From: an uncultured SAR86 cluster bacterium
GTDB lineage: Bacteria > Pseudomonadota > Gammaproteobacteria > Magnimaribacterales > D2472
NCBI GenBank assembly: GCA_902517505.1
Contig: CABYCL010000012.1
Span: 1-39,494 of the forward strand
Reading direction: 5' to 3'
DNA: 39,494 nucleotides
Made by a program: the position numbers and the translations under genes. The notes under the pieces were generated by a model that saw only the letters and a list, made by a program, of their open reading frames with translations, made no database searches and was not told the origin of the DNA. Position 1 is the stretch's first letter; each line of letters begins with the position of its first letter. Of the stretch, positions 9,152-17,937 are shown in pieces.

Positions 9152-12100
9152 TTAGAAATCCATTCTTAGATCAAGATAATAATGCCTTCCCTCATCTCTG
9201 TGGATATCTGAATAGAAACCAAAGAATCCATCGGCAAGAGGAGCTCTTTCATCTTTTATGTTTTTAATCATAAATCTGAGCCTTGCATCATTTCCATTTA
9301 GTGTAAAGTTTTTATATACACTTAAATTGGCAGTCGTCATGGTTGGAATTTTCCAAGCAACTCCATCATCAGTTTTAACACCAGTATCAAGTAATTCACC
9401 TAATCTTAGTGCGGTTAATGTTGCGCCCCATTCACCACGCTTAAAGTTAACTTTAAGAGTATCTTTCTGATCAGTACCAGTAGTCTCAACTCCTAAAAGA
9501 TCGCCATAGCCAGAAATAGTTGTGTAAGCAGGAAGAGTGCCATTATTTACAGCTGCTTCTATTTTAGAAAATTCAGCAGATGGTTCTTGCTCGAACTCAT
9601 CGGTAATAGAACTTTGGAAAGTAACACCAAATTCTCCAAGACTTGTTTCAAAGTTATAGTAGACTGAGAAGTCTGTACCTTTTACAGTTCTTGTAGCCAA
9701 GTTTCTGTATGGTTCATATATAACATCTTGTTGGCCTGCTGGGCATATACCTGCAGCAAAAAAGCCTGCATCATCTCTATAAGAAGATGATGGTTTTGAC
9801 CCGCTATACCCGTATTGATCTCTGTACACAACAGAACCATTAAGAGCATACTTACCAAATTGATTATTTAGTATATTTTTACCTGAACAGAATGCTAGCA
9901 TTTCAGCTACATTTGTTGCACCACCAATACCTTGCTCTATCCTTAATAAAAGATCTAATACACTCTGGTTAGTTCTTCCAAAAAGACCAATAGTATTTTC
10001 TTTTTCAATTGACCATGTATCAACTGTAATTGTCAATGCATCATTAGGTGTTATAACTAAACCTAAAGTAGAGTTATCAGATTCTTCTGGTTTAAGATCT
10101 GGGTTACCAAGTCTGAAGTGAAGAGTATTTCCAACTGTGTAGTCACTATATCCTGAAGTAGCAGATTTTGGCATATTATTACCATTTTTAACGTACAACC
10201 TATACTGTTGAACGGCATCTGTTCTAGTGCCTGTTCTAGTAACATATGGTTGATTCATTTGTAAAATGTTTGGAGATCTAAATGCAGTTGAAAAAGAGCC
10301 TCTTAATTTAACATAATCATTCAAATCATAACCTAGAGCTATTCTCCCAACAGTAGTTGATTCTGTATCAGAAAAATCTTCTTGTCTAAATGCAATTTGA
10401 GCATCTAGTTTAGATGTTATCGGTAATATAAATTCAACAAATGAAGAATTAACTCTTTTAACACCAAAAACATCAACAGTGGGGCTTGATCCCATTACAG
10501 CAGATGTAAATGGATGAGATCTAGTTTGACTTGTGACTCCACAGCAATCTTGAGTAGTTATTGTTCCATCAAGAAGCATATCTCTGTCATCAGTATATGT
10601 TTCTTTTCTTCTTTCAATACCGATTAAAAAACCAACTGGGCCAGCTGGAAGCTCAAAGACCTCAGGATTAGACATTTTAAAATCGAACATATCTAATGTT
10701 GATTTATCATCTCTCCTAATATCAGCAAGGATGTTATCACCATTATTAGTATCCCAGTTTGGATCGAAAATATTAAAAGCAGAAGCTGTAGTACTTAAAG
10801 AACCTTTTAAATTTTCATATAACAAAGGATAAGTCATTCTGTCTTTTGCTAAATCATTACTTCTTGCTTTTGAGCTGGTAATTGCAGCTTCCCAATCCCA
10901 GCCATTACTAAACGTACCTCGTAAACCTAATAAAAATCGTGTACTAACTTTATCAACATCTATAGTTCGACCTTTATTAAACGGTCTCCAACCATCTATA
11001 CCTACAGTTTTATCTGTTGGAAAACCAATTGCCTCAGGAAGTTGAGAAAACCAATAATAATCTGAATCTATAGTGAATATTCCACCTTTAAAACTACCAG
11101 CTGAAACAGCTCTGCTTGATGAGGCTGTGTAGTAACCTAACTCATTAAATAACTCAACTCCATTATCAAATTCATGATTTGTAAAGATAAAAAATTGAGA
11201 TCTTTGCATTTCACCACGGTAATCACCTAAACCTCTTTGATTTGATCTAAAGTTACCAAGATCAGTATTAAACATACAAGTTCCCATACCAGTAGAGACT
11301 GCTCCTGGGAGGCTACAAAGTGGAGATGATGCAGGAGCCATTTCAACTTCACCATCTTTAGGAGCTGCCCAAGAAAAAGGCGAAAGTGCAGTAGATTTTC
11401 CATATTTTGAATTAAGATCAAGCTGGAACCAACCATAAGCACTCGTATTATTTAAACCAGCGTCTATAAATGGTGAATCAGGATCAAGATATCTTTCATA
11501 GTCTTGGAAACACCATTTCTCATCTTCACATGCGCTGATGCTGCCCCTGTCTCTATGTCGTGCAAAAATAGAAATGTTTGTTGCGCCACCATTAAGATCA
11601 GTACCAAATTTATAACTGATATCTTTATCGGTTGCATCAAAGTGCTCGTATCCAGTAACTCTAACAGCTAATCTTGATCCAACATAATCAGTATCTAAAA
11701 CATTATTTACAACACCAGCAACAGCATCAGCACCATAAATAGCAGATGCACCGTCTCTAAGTATCTCTAATCTGTCTAGGCCATTAGTTGGTATCAGGTT
11801 TGTGTTAACGGTAACAGTTGGAACAAAGTCACCACCAATATATTCAGTTTGATAACCAGCATTGTTAACCATTCTTCTTCCATTTAAAAGAGTTAGTGTA
11901 TTTCCAACACCCATACTTCTTAAATTGTATGCGCCAGAGTCACCTCTTGATGCGTTTACACCACCAGAAGCTTGTTCTTGCTCATTAAAGAAATTCAGAC
12001 CTTGTTCAACTAAATTTTCAACAAGTTCATCACCATCGCTAACTCCCAATGCTGAAATGTCATCAGCAGATAACACAGTAACAGGCAAAGCAGCGGTAAT

Positions 12101-12226
12101 TGATGCTCCCTTTATTTGAGAACCAACCACAACAACTTCTTCTACATCTGTATCAGAACTATCTTGTGCTAATAATCCAAAAGGCATTAATAGCATTACT
12201 GTTAGTAAATACTTTAAATTATTCAT
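9152..12226 (-). CDS. TonB-dependent outer-membrane receptor (2)
   Basis: A 1024-residue TonB-dependent receptor. A signal peptide covers about residues 1-21 (ending GLLA before QDSS), then an acidic linker and TonB-box-like EEVVVVGSQI. The plug (about 45-170) contains YNLRSMGVGNTLTLLNGRRM and EILRDGASAIYGADAVAGVVN. The barrel includes the familiar KLRGSFSTAFRSPNI and NPDLKPEES segments and ends in phenylalanine (DLRMDF). A strong promoter, a purine-rich ribosome site (AAAGGGGA) and an intrinsic terminator frame it as a separate, probably well-expressed unit. Directly downstream on the same strand is the anion transporter-ggt operon, so a shared nutrient is possible, for example gamma-glutamyl peptides; the sequence alone does not prove this. 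Paired cysteines in the barrel may form loop disulfides. Confidence 0.93.
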   Translation of the reverse strand: MNNLKYLLTVMLLMPFGLLAQDSSDTDVEEVVVVGSQIKGASITAALPVTVLSADDISALGVSDGDELVENLVEQGLNFFNEQEQASGGVNASRGDSGAYNLRSMGVGNTLTLLNGRRMVNNAGYQTEYIGGDFVPTVTVNTNLIPTNGLDRLEILRDGASAIYGADAVAGVVNNVLDTDYVGSRLAVRVTGYEHFDATDKDISYKFGTDLNGGATNISIFARHRDRGSISACEDEKWCFQDYERYLDPDSPFIDAGLNNTSAYGWFQLDLNSKYGKSTALSPFSWAAPKDGEVEMAPASSPLCSLPGAVSTGMGTCMFNTDLGNFRSNQRGLGDYRGEMQRSQFFIFTNHEFDNGVELFNELGYYTASSSRAVSAGSFKGGIFTIDSDYYWFSQLPEAIGFPTDKTVGIDGWRPFNKGRTIDVDKVSTRFLLGLRGTFSNGWDWEAAITSSKARSNDLAKDRMTYPLLYENLKGSLSTTASAFNIFDPNWDTNNGDNILADIRRDDKSTLDMFDFKMSNPEVFELPAGPVGFLIGIERRKETYTDDRDMLLDGTITTQDCCGVTSQTRSHPFTSAVMGSSPTVDVFGVKRVNSSFVEFILPITSKLDAQIAFRQEDFSDTESTTVGRIALGYDLNDYVKLRGSFSTAFRSPNILQMNQPYVTRTGTRTDAVQQYRLYVKNGNNMPKSATSGYSDYTVGNTLHFRLGNPDLKPEESDNSTLGLVITPNDALTITVDTWSIEKENTIGLFGRTNQSVLDLLLRIEQGIGGATNVAEMLAFCSGKNILNNQFGKYALNGSVVYRDQYGYSGSKPSSSYRDDAGFFAAGICPAGQQDVIYEPYRNLATRTVKGTDFSVYYNFETSLGEFGVTFQSSITDEFEQEPSAEFSKIEAAVNNGTLPAYTTISGYGDLLGVETTGTDQKDTLKVNFKRGEWGATLTALRLGELLDTGVKTDDGVAWKIPTMTTANLSVYKNFTLNGNDARLRFMIKNIKDERAPLADGFFGFYSDIHRDEGRHYYLDLRMDF

Positions 12227-12262
12227 AAAAATCCCCTTTAATGAAACAGTTAAATTACGCTT

Positions 12263-12292
12263 ATTATAGGCAATAGACCAATTATATGTCTA
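12263..12292 (-). promoter_or_regulatory. Sigma-70-type promoter of TonB receptor 2
   Basis: On the minus strand TAGACA (-35, 12292-12287, five of six matches to TTGACA) is followed after 18 bases by a perfect TATAAT (12268-12263). It lies between the gltX stop and the receptor start and would give a leader of about 30 bases containing the GGGGA ribosome site. Confidence 0.75.
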
Positions 12293-12321
12293 CTTTTGTA
12301 AATATTATTTATGTATTTTAT

Positions 12322-13707
12322 TTATACGTAACTTAATAAATTTTCGACTCTCTCAATCGATTTTTCTTTTCCAAATATTGCTAAAGTTAGTCCTAATGAA
12401 GGTGATTTAGTTGAGCCAGTAAGAGCAATTCTTATTGGTTGATTTACGGCAGGAACTGATAATTCATTTTGTGTTTGAAATTCCTTTAAAACAATGTCAA
12501 TGGAACTTTCATTCCAATTATCAATATTTACAAAAATATCTTTTAGACTATTGAGTATTGATTTATCTTTGATGAACTTAGTTATTGCTTTTTCATCATA
12601 ACTTTCTATTTCTCGATAATATGGAATTAAAGATTCTGCTATTCCTGAATAAGTATTATCAGAAGTTCTCATAGACTGAATTAATAAATCTACATCATGA
12701 TGATCATTTATGCTTATATTTAATTTTTCTAAAAAGGGTTCTAATTGATTTTTAAAATCTTCTAAAGATAGATTTGCAAGATGTTGAGAATTTAACCAAT
12801 CCAGTTTGGAAATATCAAAAATTGCACCAGCTTTTTGAACTTCTTTAATATCAAAATCTTTAATAAGATCATTTAAATAAAATATCTCCTTATCTCCTTT
12901 TGACCAACCCAGTCTAGCCAATGTATTTAAAATCGCAGAATCTAAATATCCTTTTTCACGATATTCTTTCAGGCTTGTTGCAGCATTTCTTTTTGATAAC
13001 CTTTTTTTATCTGTTCCAAGTACCAAAGGCAAATGAGCATATTCTAATTCTGGATATCCAAGAGCATTTTGAATGTGAATTTGTCTTGGGGTATTACTGA
13101 TATGATCTTCACCCCTAATAACAGTGGTTACATTTTGTTCATAATCATCTACAACATTACATAAATGATAAGTTGGTGTCCCATCACTTCTCAGCAAGAT
13201 AAGATCATCGAGTTCATTATTATTAAATTTTATTTCACCTCTAATAATGTCATTAACTATGATATCTCCATCCTCAGGTGTGGCGAGCCTCAATACTGTT
13301 TTTTCTGAACGTTCCAAGCCAAGATTTCTACTTCTTCCATCATACATAGGCTTAATTCCAGCAGCAGTTTGTTCATTTCGCATTTTATCTAATTCTTCAG
13401 GAGAACAGTCACACCAATATGCATTTCCTGATTCGACAATTTTTTCTGCAGCTTTTGTATATATCTCATTTCTTTCTGATTGATTTATTGGTTTTTGATC
13501 TGGCGATAGTCCAATTGACGACAAATTATCGAGAATATCTTTTTCATATTTTTTGGTTGAGCGTTCTCTGTCAGTATCCTCAATTCTTATAAGAAATAAT
13601 CCATCATTCTGTTTTGCATAAACATAATTAAAAAGCGCTGTTCTTACTCCTCCAATATGCAATGTTCCTGTAGGGCTGGGAGCAAATCTTGTGATAACTT
13701 TTTTCAT
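12322..13707 (-). CDS. Glutamyl-tRNA synthetase
   Basis: GltX charges tRNA-Glu with glutamate using ATP. The 461-residue protein is a class I synthetase with the HIGH-type motif in APSPTGTLHIGGVRTALFNY (7-26) and the KMSKS-type loop in DKKRLSKRNA. The editing-free Glu-specific block ILLRSDGTPTYHLCNVVDD and VIRGEDHISNTPRQ are present, with a helical anticodon-binding C-terminus. The zinc-site region keeps the first pair (WCDCS) but reads YDGRSRN where E. coli has a cysteine after YDGR, so the zinc site seems partly lost. The ATG overlaps the dnaQ stop by 4 bases (ATGA). No terminator is seen before the receptor promoter 30 bases downstream. Confidence 0.96.
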   Translation of the reverse strand: MKKVITRFAPSPTGTLHIGGVRTALFNYVYAKQNDGLFLIRIEDTDRERSTKKYEKDILDNLSSIGLSPDQKPINQSERNEIYTKAAEKIVESGNAYWCDCSPEELDKMRNEQTAAGIKPMYDGRSRNLGLERSEKTVLRLATPEDGDIIVNDIIRGEIKFNNNELDDLILLRSDGTPTYHLCNVVDDYEQNVTTVIRGEDHISNTPRQIHIQNALGYPELEYAHLPLVLGTDKKRLSKRNAATSLKEYREKGYLDSAILNTLARLGWSKGDKEIFYLNDLIKDFDIKEVQKAGAIFDISKLDWLNSQHLANLSLEDFKNQLEPFLEKLNISINDHHDVDLLIQSMRTSDNTYSGIAESLIPYYREIESYDEKAITKFIKDKSILNSLKDIFVNIDNWNESSIDIVLKEFQTQNELSVPAVNQPIRIALTGSTKSPSLGLTLAIFGKEKSIERVENLLSYV

Positions 13708-14423
13708 TTAAATTTTCTCCATATAGCACTTACAGAATGTTTTTTTTCAATTTCAGCTACTCTACTTTCATGAGCCTGAATGTCTTCTTTGCAGATATTA
13801 ATTTTTGGTAGATTATCAATTTTTTCAACTATAAGGTTTTTTGAATCTATGTTTTTATTAGACAATGCTGTCCCGTTTGTAATAAATTCAAACTTGCTCT
13901 GACCACCAGTAAGTTGCATATAAACGTCAGCCAAAATATTTGCATCAAGCAATGCTCCGTGGAAGGTTCTGTCATAACCCGAAACATCGTATCTTGTTGC
14001 TAAAGCATCTAAAGAATTTCTTTGGCCTGGAAATTTGTCTCTAGCTATGATTAAAGAGTCTTCTACTTCACAAATTTCTTCAATTTTTGGATAGCTTGTA
14101 GAGGTTAATTGCAGCTCATTATTTAAAAAACCTAAATCAAAAGGAGCATTATGAATAACCAAAGTAGCTCCTTCTATAAAATTTATAAACTCCTCAGCAA
14201 TCTCATCAAAAGAAGGTTTATCCTCTAAATCTTGATTAGTAATGCCGTGTACTTTTGAAGCTTCTTCATCAATTAGTCTTGATGGGTTTAAGTAACTATG
14301 AAAATGATCTTCTGACTTTTTTCGATCATTTAATAAAACTGCACCTATTTCAATTACGCGATGTCCTTGCTTTACCTCTAATCCAGTTGTTTCTGTATCT
14401 AGTACTATATATTTTTTTGCCAT
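13704..14423 (-). CDS. DNA polymerase III epsilon subunit (3'-5' proofreading exonuclease)
   Basis: DnaQ removes misincorporated bases during replication as part of the Pol III core. The 239-residue protein is a DEDDh exonuclease: Asp9 and Glu11 in LDTETTG (Exo I), Asp96 in HNAPFDLGFLN (Exo II), and His155 and Asp160 in FHGALLDANILA (Exo III). The C-terminal tail beyond about residue 180 is where the family binds the polymerase alpha subunit. It begins 2 bases after rnhA, as in the dnaQ-rnhA pairing common in gammaproteobacteria (divergent in E. coli, here co-directional), and overlaps gltX by 4 bases. Confidence 0.95.
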   Translation of the reverse strand: MAKKYIVLDTETTGLEVKQGHRVIEIGAVLLNDRKKSEDHFHSYLNPSRLIDEEASKVHGITNQDLEDKPSFDEIAEEFINFIEGATLVIHNAPFDLGFLNNELQLTSTSYPKIEEICEVEDSLIIARDKFPGQRNSLDALATRYDVSGYDRTFHGALLDANILADVYMQLTGGQSKFEFITNGTALSNKNIDSKNLIVEKIDNLPKINICKEDIQAHESRVAEIEKKHSVSAIWRKFK

Positions 14424-14425
14424 TT

Positions 14426-14857
14426 TTAAAGATTATCTATTCCTTTATTCGCAAGCGCATCTGCGATCTCGTTCTTTTTGTGTCCTGAATGTCCCTTAAC
14501 CCAATTCCATTTTATATTGTGTTTAGAAACAAGCTCATCTAATTCCATCCATAAATCTTTATTTTTAACATCTTTCTTTGCTGAGTTCTTCCAATTATTT
14601 TTTTTCCAATTTTCAATCCATGATGTTATTCCATCCATAACATATTTGGAATCAGTTGTAAGATTAACCTCACAAGGTTCTTTTAAAATTTTTAACCCTT
14701 CTATGGCAGCTTTAAGTTCCATCTGATTATTGGTTGTATTTTTTTCACCACCACAATATTCTTTTGATATGTTTTCATACTCTATTAGTACTCCCCATCC
14801 ACCAAGACCAGGATTTCCTCTGCATGCACCATCGGTATAAATATTTACTGTTTTCAT
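14426..14857 (-). CDS. Ribonuclease HI
   Basis: RNase HI cuts the RNA strand of RNA-DNA hybrids, clearing R-loops and primers. The 143-residue length is close to the 155 of E. coli. The acidic catalytic residues are Asp9 (YTDGACRGNPG), Glu47 (NNQMELKAAIEG), Asp69 (TTDSKYVMDG) and Asp133 (NEIADALAN), and the handle region WKKNNWKNSAKKDVKNKDLW is present. It is the first gene of rnhA-dnaQ-gltX and is divergent from gloB across only 22 bases. A TATAAA at 14873-14878 on the minus strand may serve as its -10 box. Confidence 0.96.
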   Translation of the reverse strand: MKTVNIYTDGACRGNPGLGGWGVLIEYENISKEYCGGEKNTTNNQMELKAAIEGLKILKEPCEVNLTTDSKYVMDGITSWIENWKKNNWKNSAKKDVKNKDLWMELDELVSKHNIKWNWVKGHSGHKKNEIADALANKGIDNL

Positions 14858-14873
14858 AAAATTAAATTAGAAT
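14844..14873 (+). promoter_or_regulatory. Candidate leaderless promoter of gloB
   Basis: TTTACT (14844-14849), an 18-base spacer and TAGAAT (14868-14873) precede the gloB ATG. The -10 box ends 7 bases before the ATG, so transcription would start on the start codon. The -35 box lies inside the 5' end of rnhA on the other strand. Confidence 0.4.
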
Positions 14874-14879
14874 TTATAT

Positions 14880-15644
14880 ATGTTAAGTGTAGAGCCAATA
14901 AATGCATATGATGATAATTATATTTGGTTAGTATCAACTAATGAAGGGTCAATAGTTATTGACCCAGGAGAATCAGAAAAAATAATTAAAGCTATTGATG
15001 AAAATATAATAGACTTAAAAGGAATTCTTATAACACATCATCACTATGATCATACAAATGGACTTAAAGATTTATTAGAAAAAAATGAATTTGATGTATA
15101 TGGTCCTATAAATAATATCAATGGTATTAATAAAAAAGTAAGTGATTTAGATAAGTTTTCAATTATTGGAATAGAATTTGAAGTTATAGAGATACCTGGT
15201 CATACCCTAGACCACATAGCCTTTTACTCATTTAATAATGGAAGCCCAATCCTTTTTTGTGGGGATACACTTTTTGCAGGTGGTTGTGGTCGAGTTTTTG
15301 AAGGAACATATGAACAGATGTTTGAGGCCTTAAAGAAAATATCTAAATTTCCAAAAAATACTAAAGTTTATTGTGGTCATGAATATACCTTATCAAATAT
15401 TAAATTTGCACTTGAGGTAGACCCAAATAATGAAAAGCTTCAAAGTGAATTTGAACATGTTCAGAGCTTAGTTAAATCTAATATTCCTTCTCTTCCCACA
15501 ACAATTGAAAAAGAATTAGATTTAAATCCTTTTTTAAGATGCAATACTTTAGAAATACAAAAAAATATTATCGAAAGATTTAATGTAGGCAATAGCGAAT
15601 TTGAAATTTTTACCGCAATAAGAAAATGGAAAGACAACTACTAA
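14880..15644 (+). CDS. Hydroxyacylglutathione hydrolase (glyoxalase II)
   Basis: GloB hydrolyses S-lactoylglutathione to lactate and glutathione, completing methylglyoxal detoxification in the cytoplasm. The 254-residue protein has the metallo-beta-lactamase fold with the binuclear metal ligands His53, His55, Asp57 and His58 (THHHYDH), His108 (EIPGHTLDH), Asp129 (CGDTLFAGGCGR) and His167 (YCGHEYT). The C-terminal substrate-binding part includes NPFLRC. No ribosome site is visible before the ATG, consistent with a leaderless message. It overlaps mltD by 19 bases in another frame. Confidence 0.95.
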   Translation: MLSVEPINAYDDNYIWLVSTNEGSIVIDPGESEKIIKAIDENIIDLKGILITHHHYDHTNGLKDLLEKNEFDVYGPINNINGINKKVSDLDKFSIIGIEFEVIEIPGHTLDHIAFYSFNNGSPILFCGDTLFAGGCGRVFEGTYEQMFEALKKISKFPKNTKVYCGHEYTLSNIKFALEVDPNNEKLQSEFEHVQSLVKSNIPSLPTTIEKELDLNPFLRCNTLEIQKNIIERFNVGNSEFEIFTAIRKWKDNY

Positions 15645-17089
15645 TAACTATATTGATTTCATTTTTAATTTTTGGCTGTCAACAAGTCGAGGTTAAGCAA
15701 AAGAATATTAATAAAAAAATTAATGAGGGCTCAGATATTTTAATTAAGGAGCCTAGATACGAAAACATTTGGGAATATATTAAAAATAATAATTCATCAA
15801 AAAATGAAATTGTTTTAAATGATCAAGTCTTGTCTTATATGAATAATCATTTAAAAGATCTTGATAAATTTGAAGAATATTTAAATGATTCATACTACTT
15901 TATTTACTTTGTAATAAATGAACTTGAAAAAAATGATCTTCCAATTGAATTAGCAATCATTCCTTATATTGAAAGTAATTATGACCCATTTTCAATATCA
16001 CCATCTGGAGCTGTTGGAATGTGGCAATTTATGCCGAGAACAGGAAGAATGTATAACCTAAATAGATCATGGTGGAATGAAGACAGACATGATCCATTTA
16101 AATCAACAGAAGCTGCAGTTGGCTACTTAAAATATTTATACCAAAGATTTGATGAGGATGTATATATTACTATTGCCGCTTACAACGCAGGCCCATCCCT
16201 TATTGATAGGCGAATAAATCAAAACAGAAGAAAAGGAGATGATGTTGACTTTTGGTCACTAAATGTTCCTGCTCAAACTGAAAACTACGTTCCCAAATAT
16301 ATAGCTTTAAGAGAATTAATTATAAATTCAGATTCCTATGGTATTAAAATGCCCGAAATTCCATACGAAACAGTTGTAAGAAAAGTTGTAATCCCAAGTC
16401 AGGTTGAAATTTTAACTTTAAGTGAATATTTAGAAGTAAAACCTGAACTTTTATATAAATTAAATGCGGGTTATACAAAGTGGGCATCGGCACCAAAAAA
16501 TGAGAGTGTTTTTTATATACCCCTTGAAAAGTATTATTTGTTTGAAAGTGATAATAATCCCTTTAAAGATGTTAATCAGATTAATTGGATATCTCATATT
16601 GTGAAAAAAGGAGATAATCTTTGGGACTTAGCTGTGAAGTATGATACTGAAGTAAAAATAATTAAAGAAATTAATTATTTAAATAATGATCTTCTTTCAA
16701 TTGACGACACATTGTTAATTCCATTAGGTAAAACTAAATCTAATAGCTTTATTCCTTATGAGATGTATATCGTCTCTGAGGGAGATTCATTGTGGAGTAT
16801 TGCTAGGAAATATAATTTAGAGGTTCGTGATTTAGCAAGAATGAACTCATTAAATGAAAATGAATATTTACAACTAGGCCAACAACTTTCAATTGGAAAT
16901 AAAAATATACATAGAAATATGGAATCAAAAAAAAGGACTATCCTTTATTCTGTTAAACAAGGGGATACTCTTTATAAAATATCAGAATTATTTGATGTAA
17001 CAATTAAAAGTATTAAAGAAATTAATAATTTTAATGAAACAACATTAATACCAGGGCAGATTATAAAGGTAGCTATAAGAGCTTTTTAG
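15626..17089 (+). CDS. Membrane-bound lytic murein transglycosylase D with three LysM domains
   Basis: MltD cleaves peptidoglycan glycan strands, forming anhydromuramic ends during wall turnover. The 487-residue protein is a predicted lipoprotein: hydrophobic leader then the lipobox LIFGC with Cys18. The SLT catalytic domain spans about 100-200, with catalytic Glu116 in IIPYIESNYDP and the conserved SGAVGMWQFMPRTG and AAYNAGP motifs. Three LysM repeats follow at about 323-367, 380-423 and 440-482 (KKGDNLWDLA, SEGDSLWSIA, KQGDTLYKIS), which bind peptidoglycan. The start lies inside the end of gloB, an arrangement known from E. coli, where gloB and mltD are neighbours. Its stop overlaps the stop of the opposing oppC by 4 bases. 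Confidence 0.95.
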   Translation: MERQLLITILISFLIFGCQQVEVKQKNINKKINEGSDILIKEPRYENIWEYIKNNNSSKNEIVLNDQVLSYMNNHLKDLDKFEEYLNDSYYFIYFVINELEKNDLPIELAIIPYIESNYDPFSISPSGAVGMWQFMPRTGRMYNLNRSWWNEDRHDPFKSTEAAVGYLKYLYQRFDEDVYITIAAYNAGPSLIDRRINQNRRKGDDVDFWSLNVPAQTENYVPKYIALRELIINSDSYGIKMPEIPYETVVRKVVIPSQVEILTLSEYLEVKPELLYKLNAGYTKWASAPKNESVFYIPLEKYYLFESDNNPFKDVNQINWISHIVKKGDNLWDLAVKYDTEVKIIKEINYLNNDLLSIDDTLLIPLGKTKSNSFIPYEMYIVSEGDSLWSIARKYNLEVRDLARMNSLNENEYLQLGQQLSIGNKNIHRNMESKKRTILYSVKQGDTLYKISELFDVTIKSIKEINNFNETTLIPGQIIKVAIRAF

Positions 17090-17937
17090 TTATCAGAAGT
17101 TTTTGGATCTAAGGCGTCTCTTAAACCGTCTCCAAAAAAGTTAAGTGCAAAAAGTGTAATAGTAAAAGTTATTCCTGGATAAATAAGCAACCAACTATAT
17201 TCTTCCATGGACTCAACACCATCTTTTATTAATGTTCCCCAACTACTCATTGGTGGTTGAATGCCAAGTCCAAGAAAACTTAAAAAACCTTCAAGTAACA
17301 TAACTTGAGGAATTGTAAGTGTTGCATATACAGCAATCGGCCCAAGAATATTTGGTAACAAATGTTTTCTGAACATAGATAAATTTGAGACTCCCATAGC
17401 TCTTGCAGCCATTACAAACTCTTGATTTTTTAATCCTATTACTTGACCTCTTACAATTCTAGCCATAGTAAGCCACTCAACAGCTCCAATAGCTCCAAAA
17501 AGTAGCCATAGATTTCTACCAAAAATTACCATCAATAAAATTATGAAAATAATAAATGGAAGGCCGTATAAGACATCAACTATTCTCATCATAATTGAAT
17601 CTACCCTTCCTCCAATATACCCAGCAACTATTCCCCATGTAACACCAATTACTAATGCAACTCCAGTTGCAACAAAACCAACAAGTAATGAGATACGAGC
17701 ACCATGCAAAATTCTACTTAAAAGATCTCTTCCTAAGATATCAGTTCCAAGCAAATGATCTGCGGAAGGTGGACTAGCACCTAAATTTAAATCTTGAAAA
17801 GAGTATGAATATGGAGCTATCCATGGCGCCAAAGCAGCCAAAATAATTAACATTATTAAAATAAGTCCGCCTAACATTGCTGCCTTATTTCTAGAAAGTC
17901 TGTAGATAGCGTCAGACCAAAGAGAATTATTATTCAT
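17086..17937 (-). CDS. Oligopeptide ABC transporter, permease OppC
   Basis: OppC is the second inner-membrane permease of a peptide importer. The protein has an N-terminal membrane segment (MLGGLILIMLIILAALAPWI), the OppC-type periplasmic region with HLLGTDILGRDLLSRILHGAR, and a BPD permease domain of about five further helices. The EAA loop reads AARAMGVSNLSMFRKHLLPN, the contact site for an ATPase subunit. I chose the ATG at 17937 (283 residues) because it overlaps the oppB stop as ATGA; an in-frame ATG at 17967 is less likely. It is last in ppiD-oppA-oppB-oppC, and no oppD or oppF follows. DppC or another peptide permease name is equally possible. Confidence 0.88.
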   Translation of the reverse strand: MNNNSLWSDAIYRLSRNKAAMLGGLILIMLIILAALAPWIAPYSYSFQDLNLGASPPSADHLLGTDILGRDLLSRILHGARISLLVGFVATGVALVIGVTWGIVAGYIGGRVDSIMMRIVDVLYGLPFIIFIILLMVIFGRNLWLLFGAIGAVEWLTMARIVRGQVIGLKNQEFVMAARAMGVSNLSMFRKHLLPNILGPIAVYATLTIPQVMLLEGFLSFLGLGIQPPMSSWGTLIKDGVESMEEYSWLLIYPGITFTITLFALNFFGDGLRDALDPKTSDN

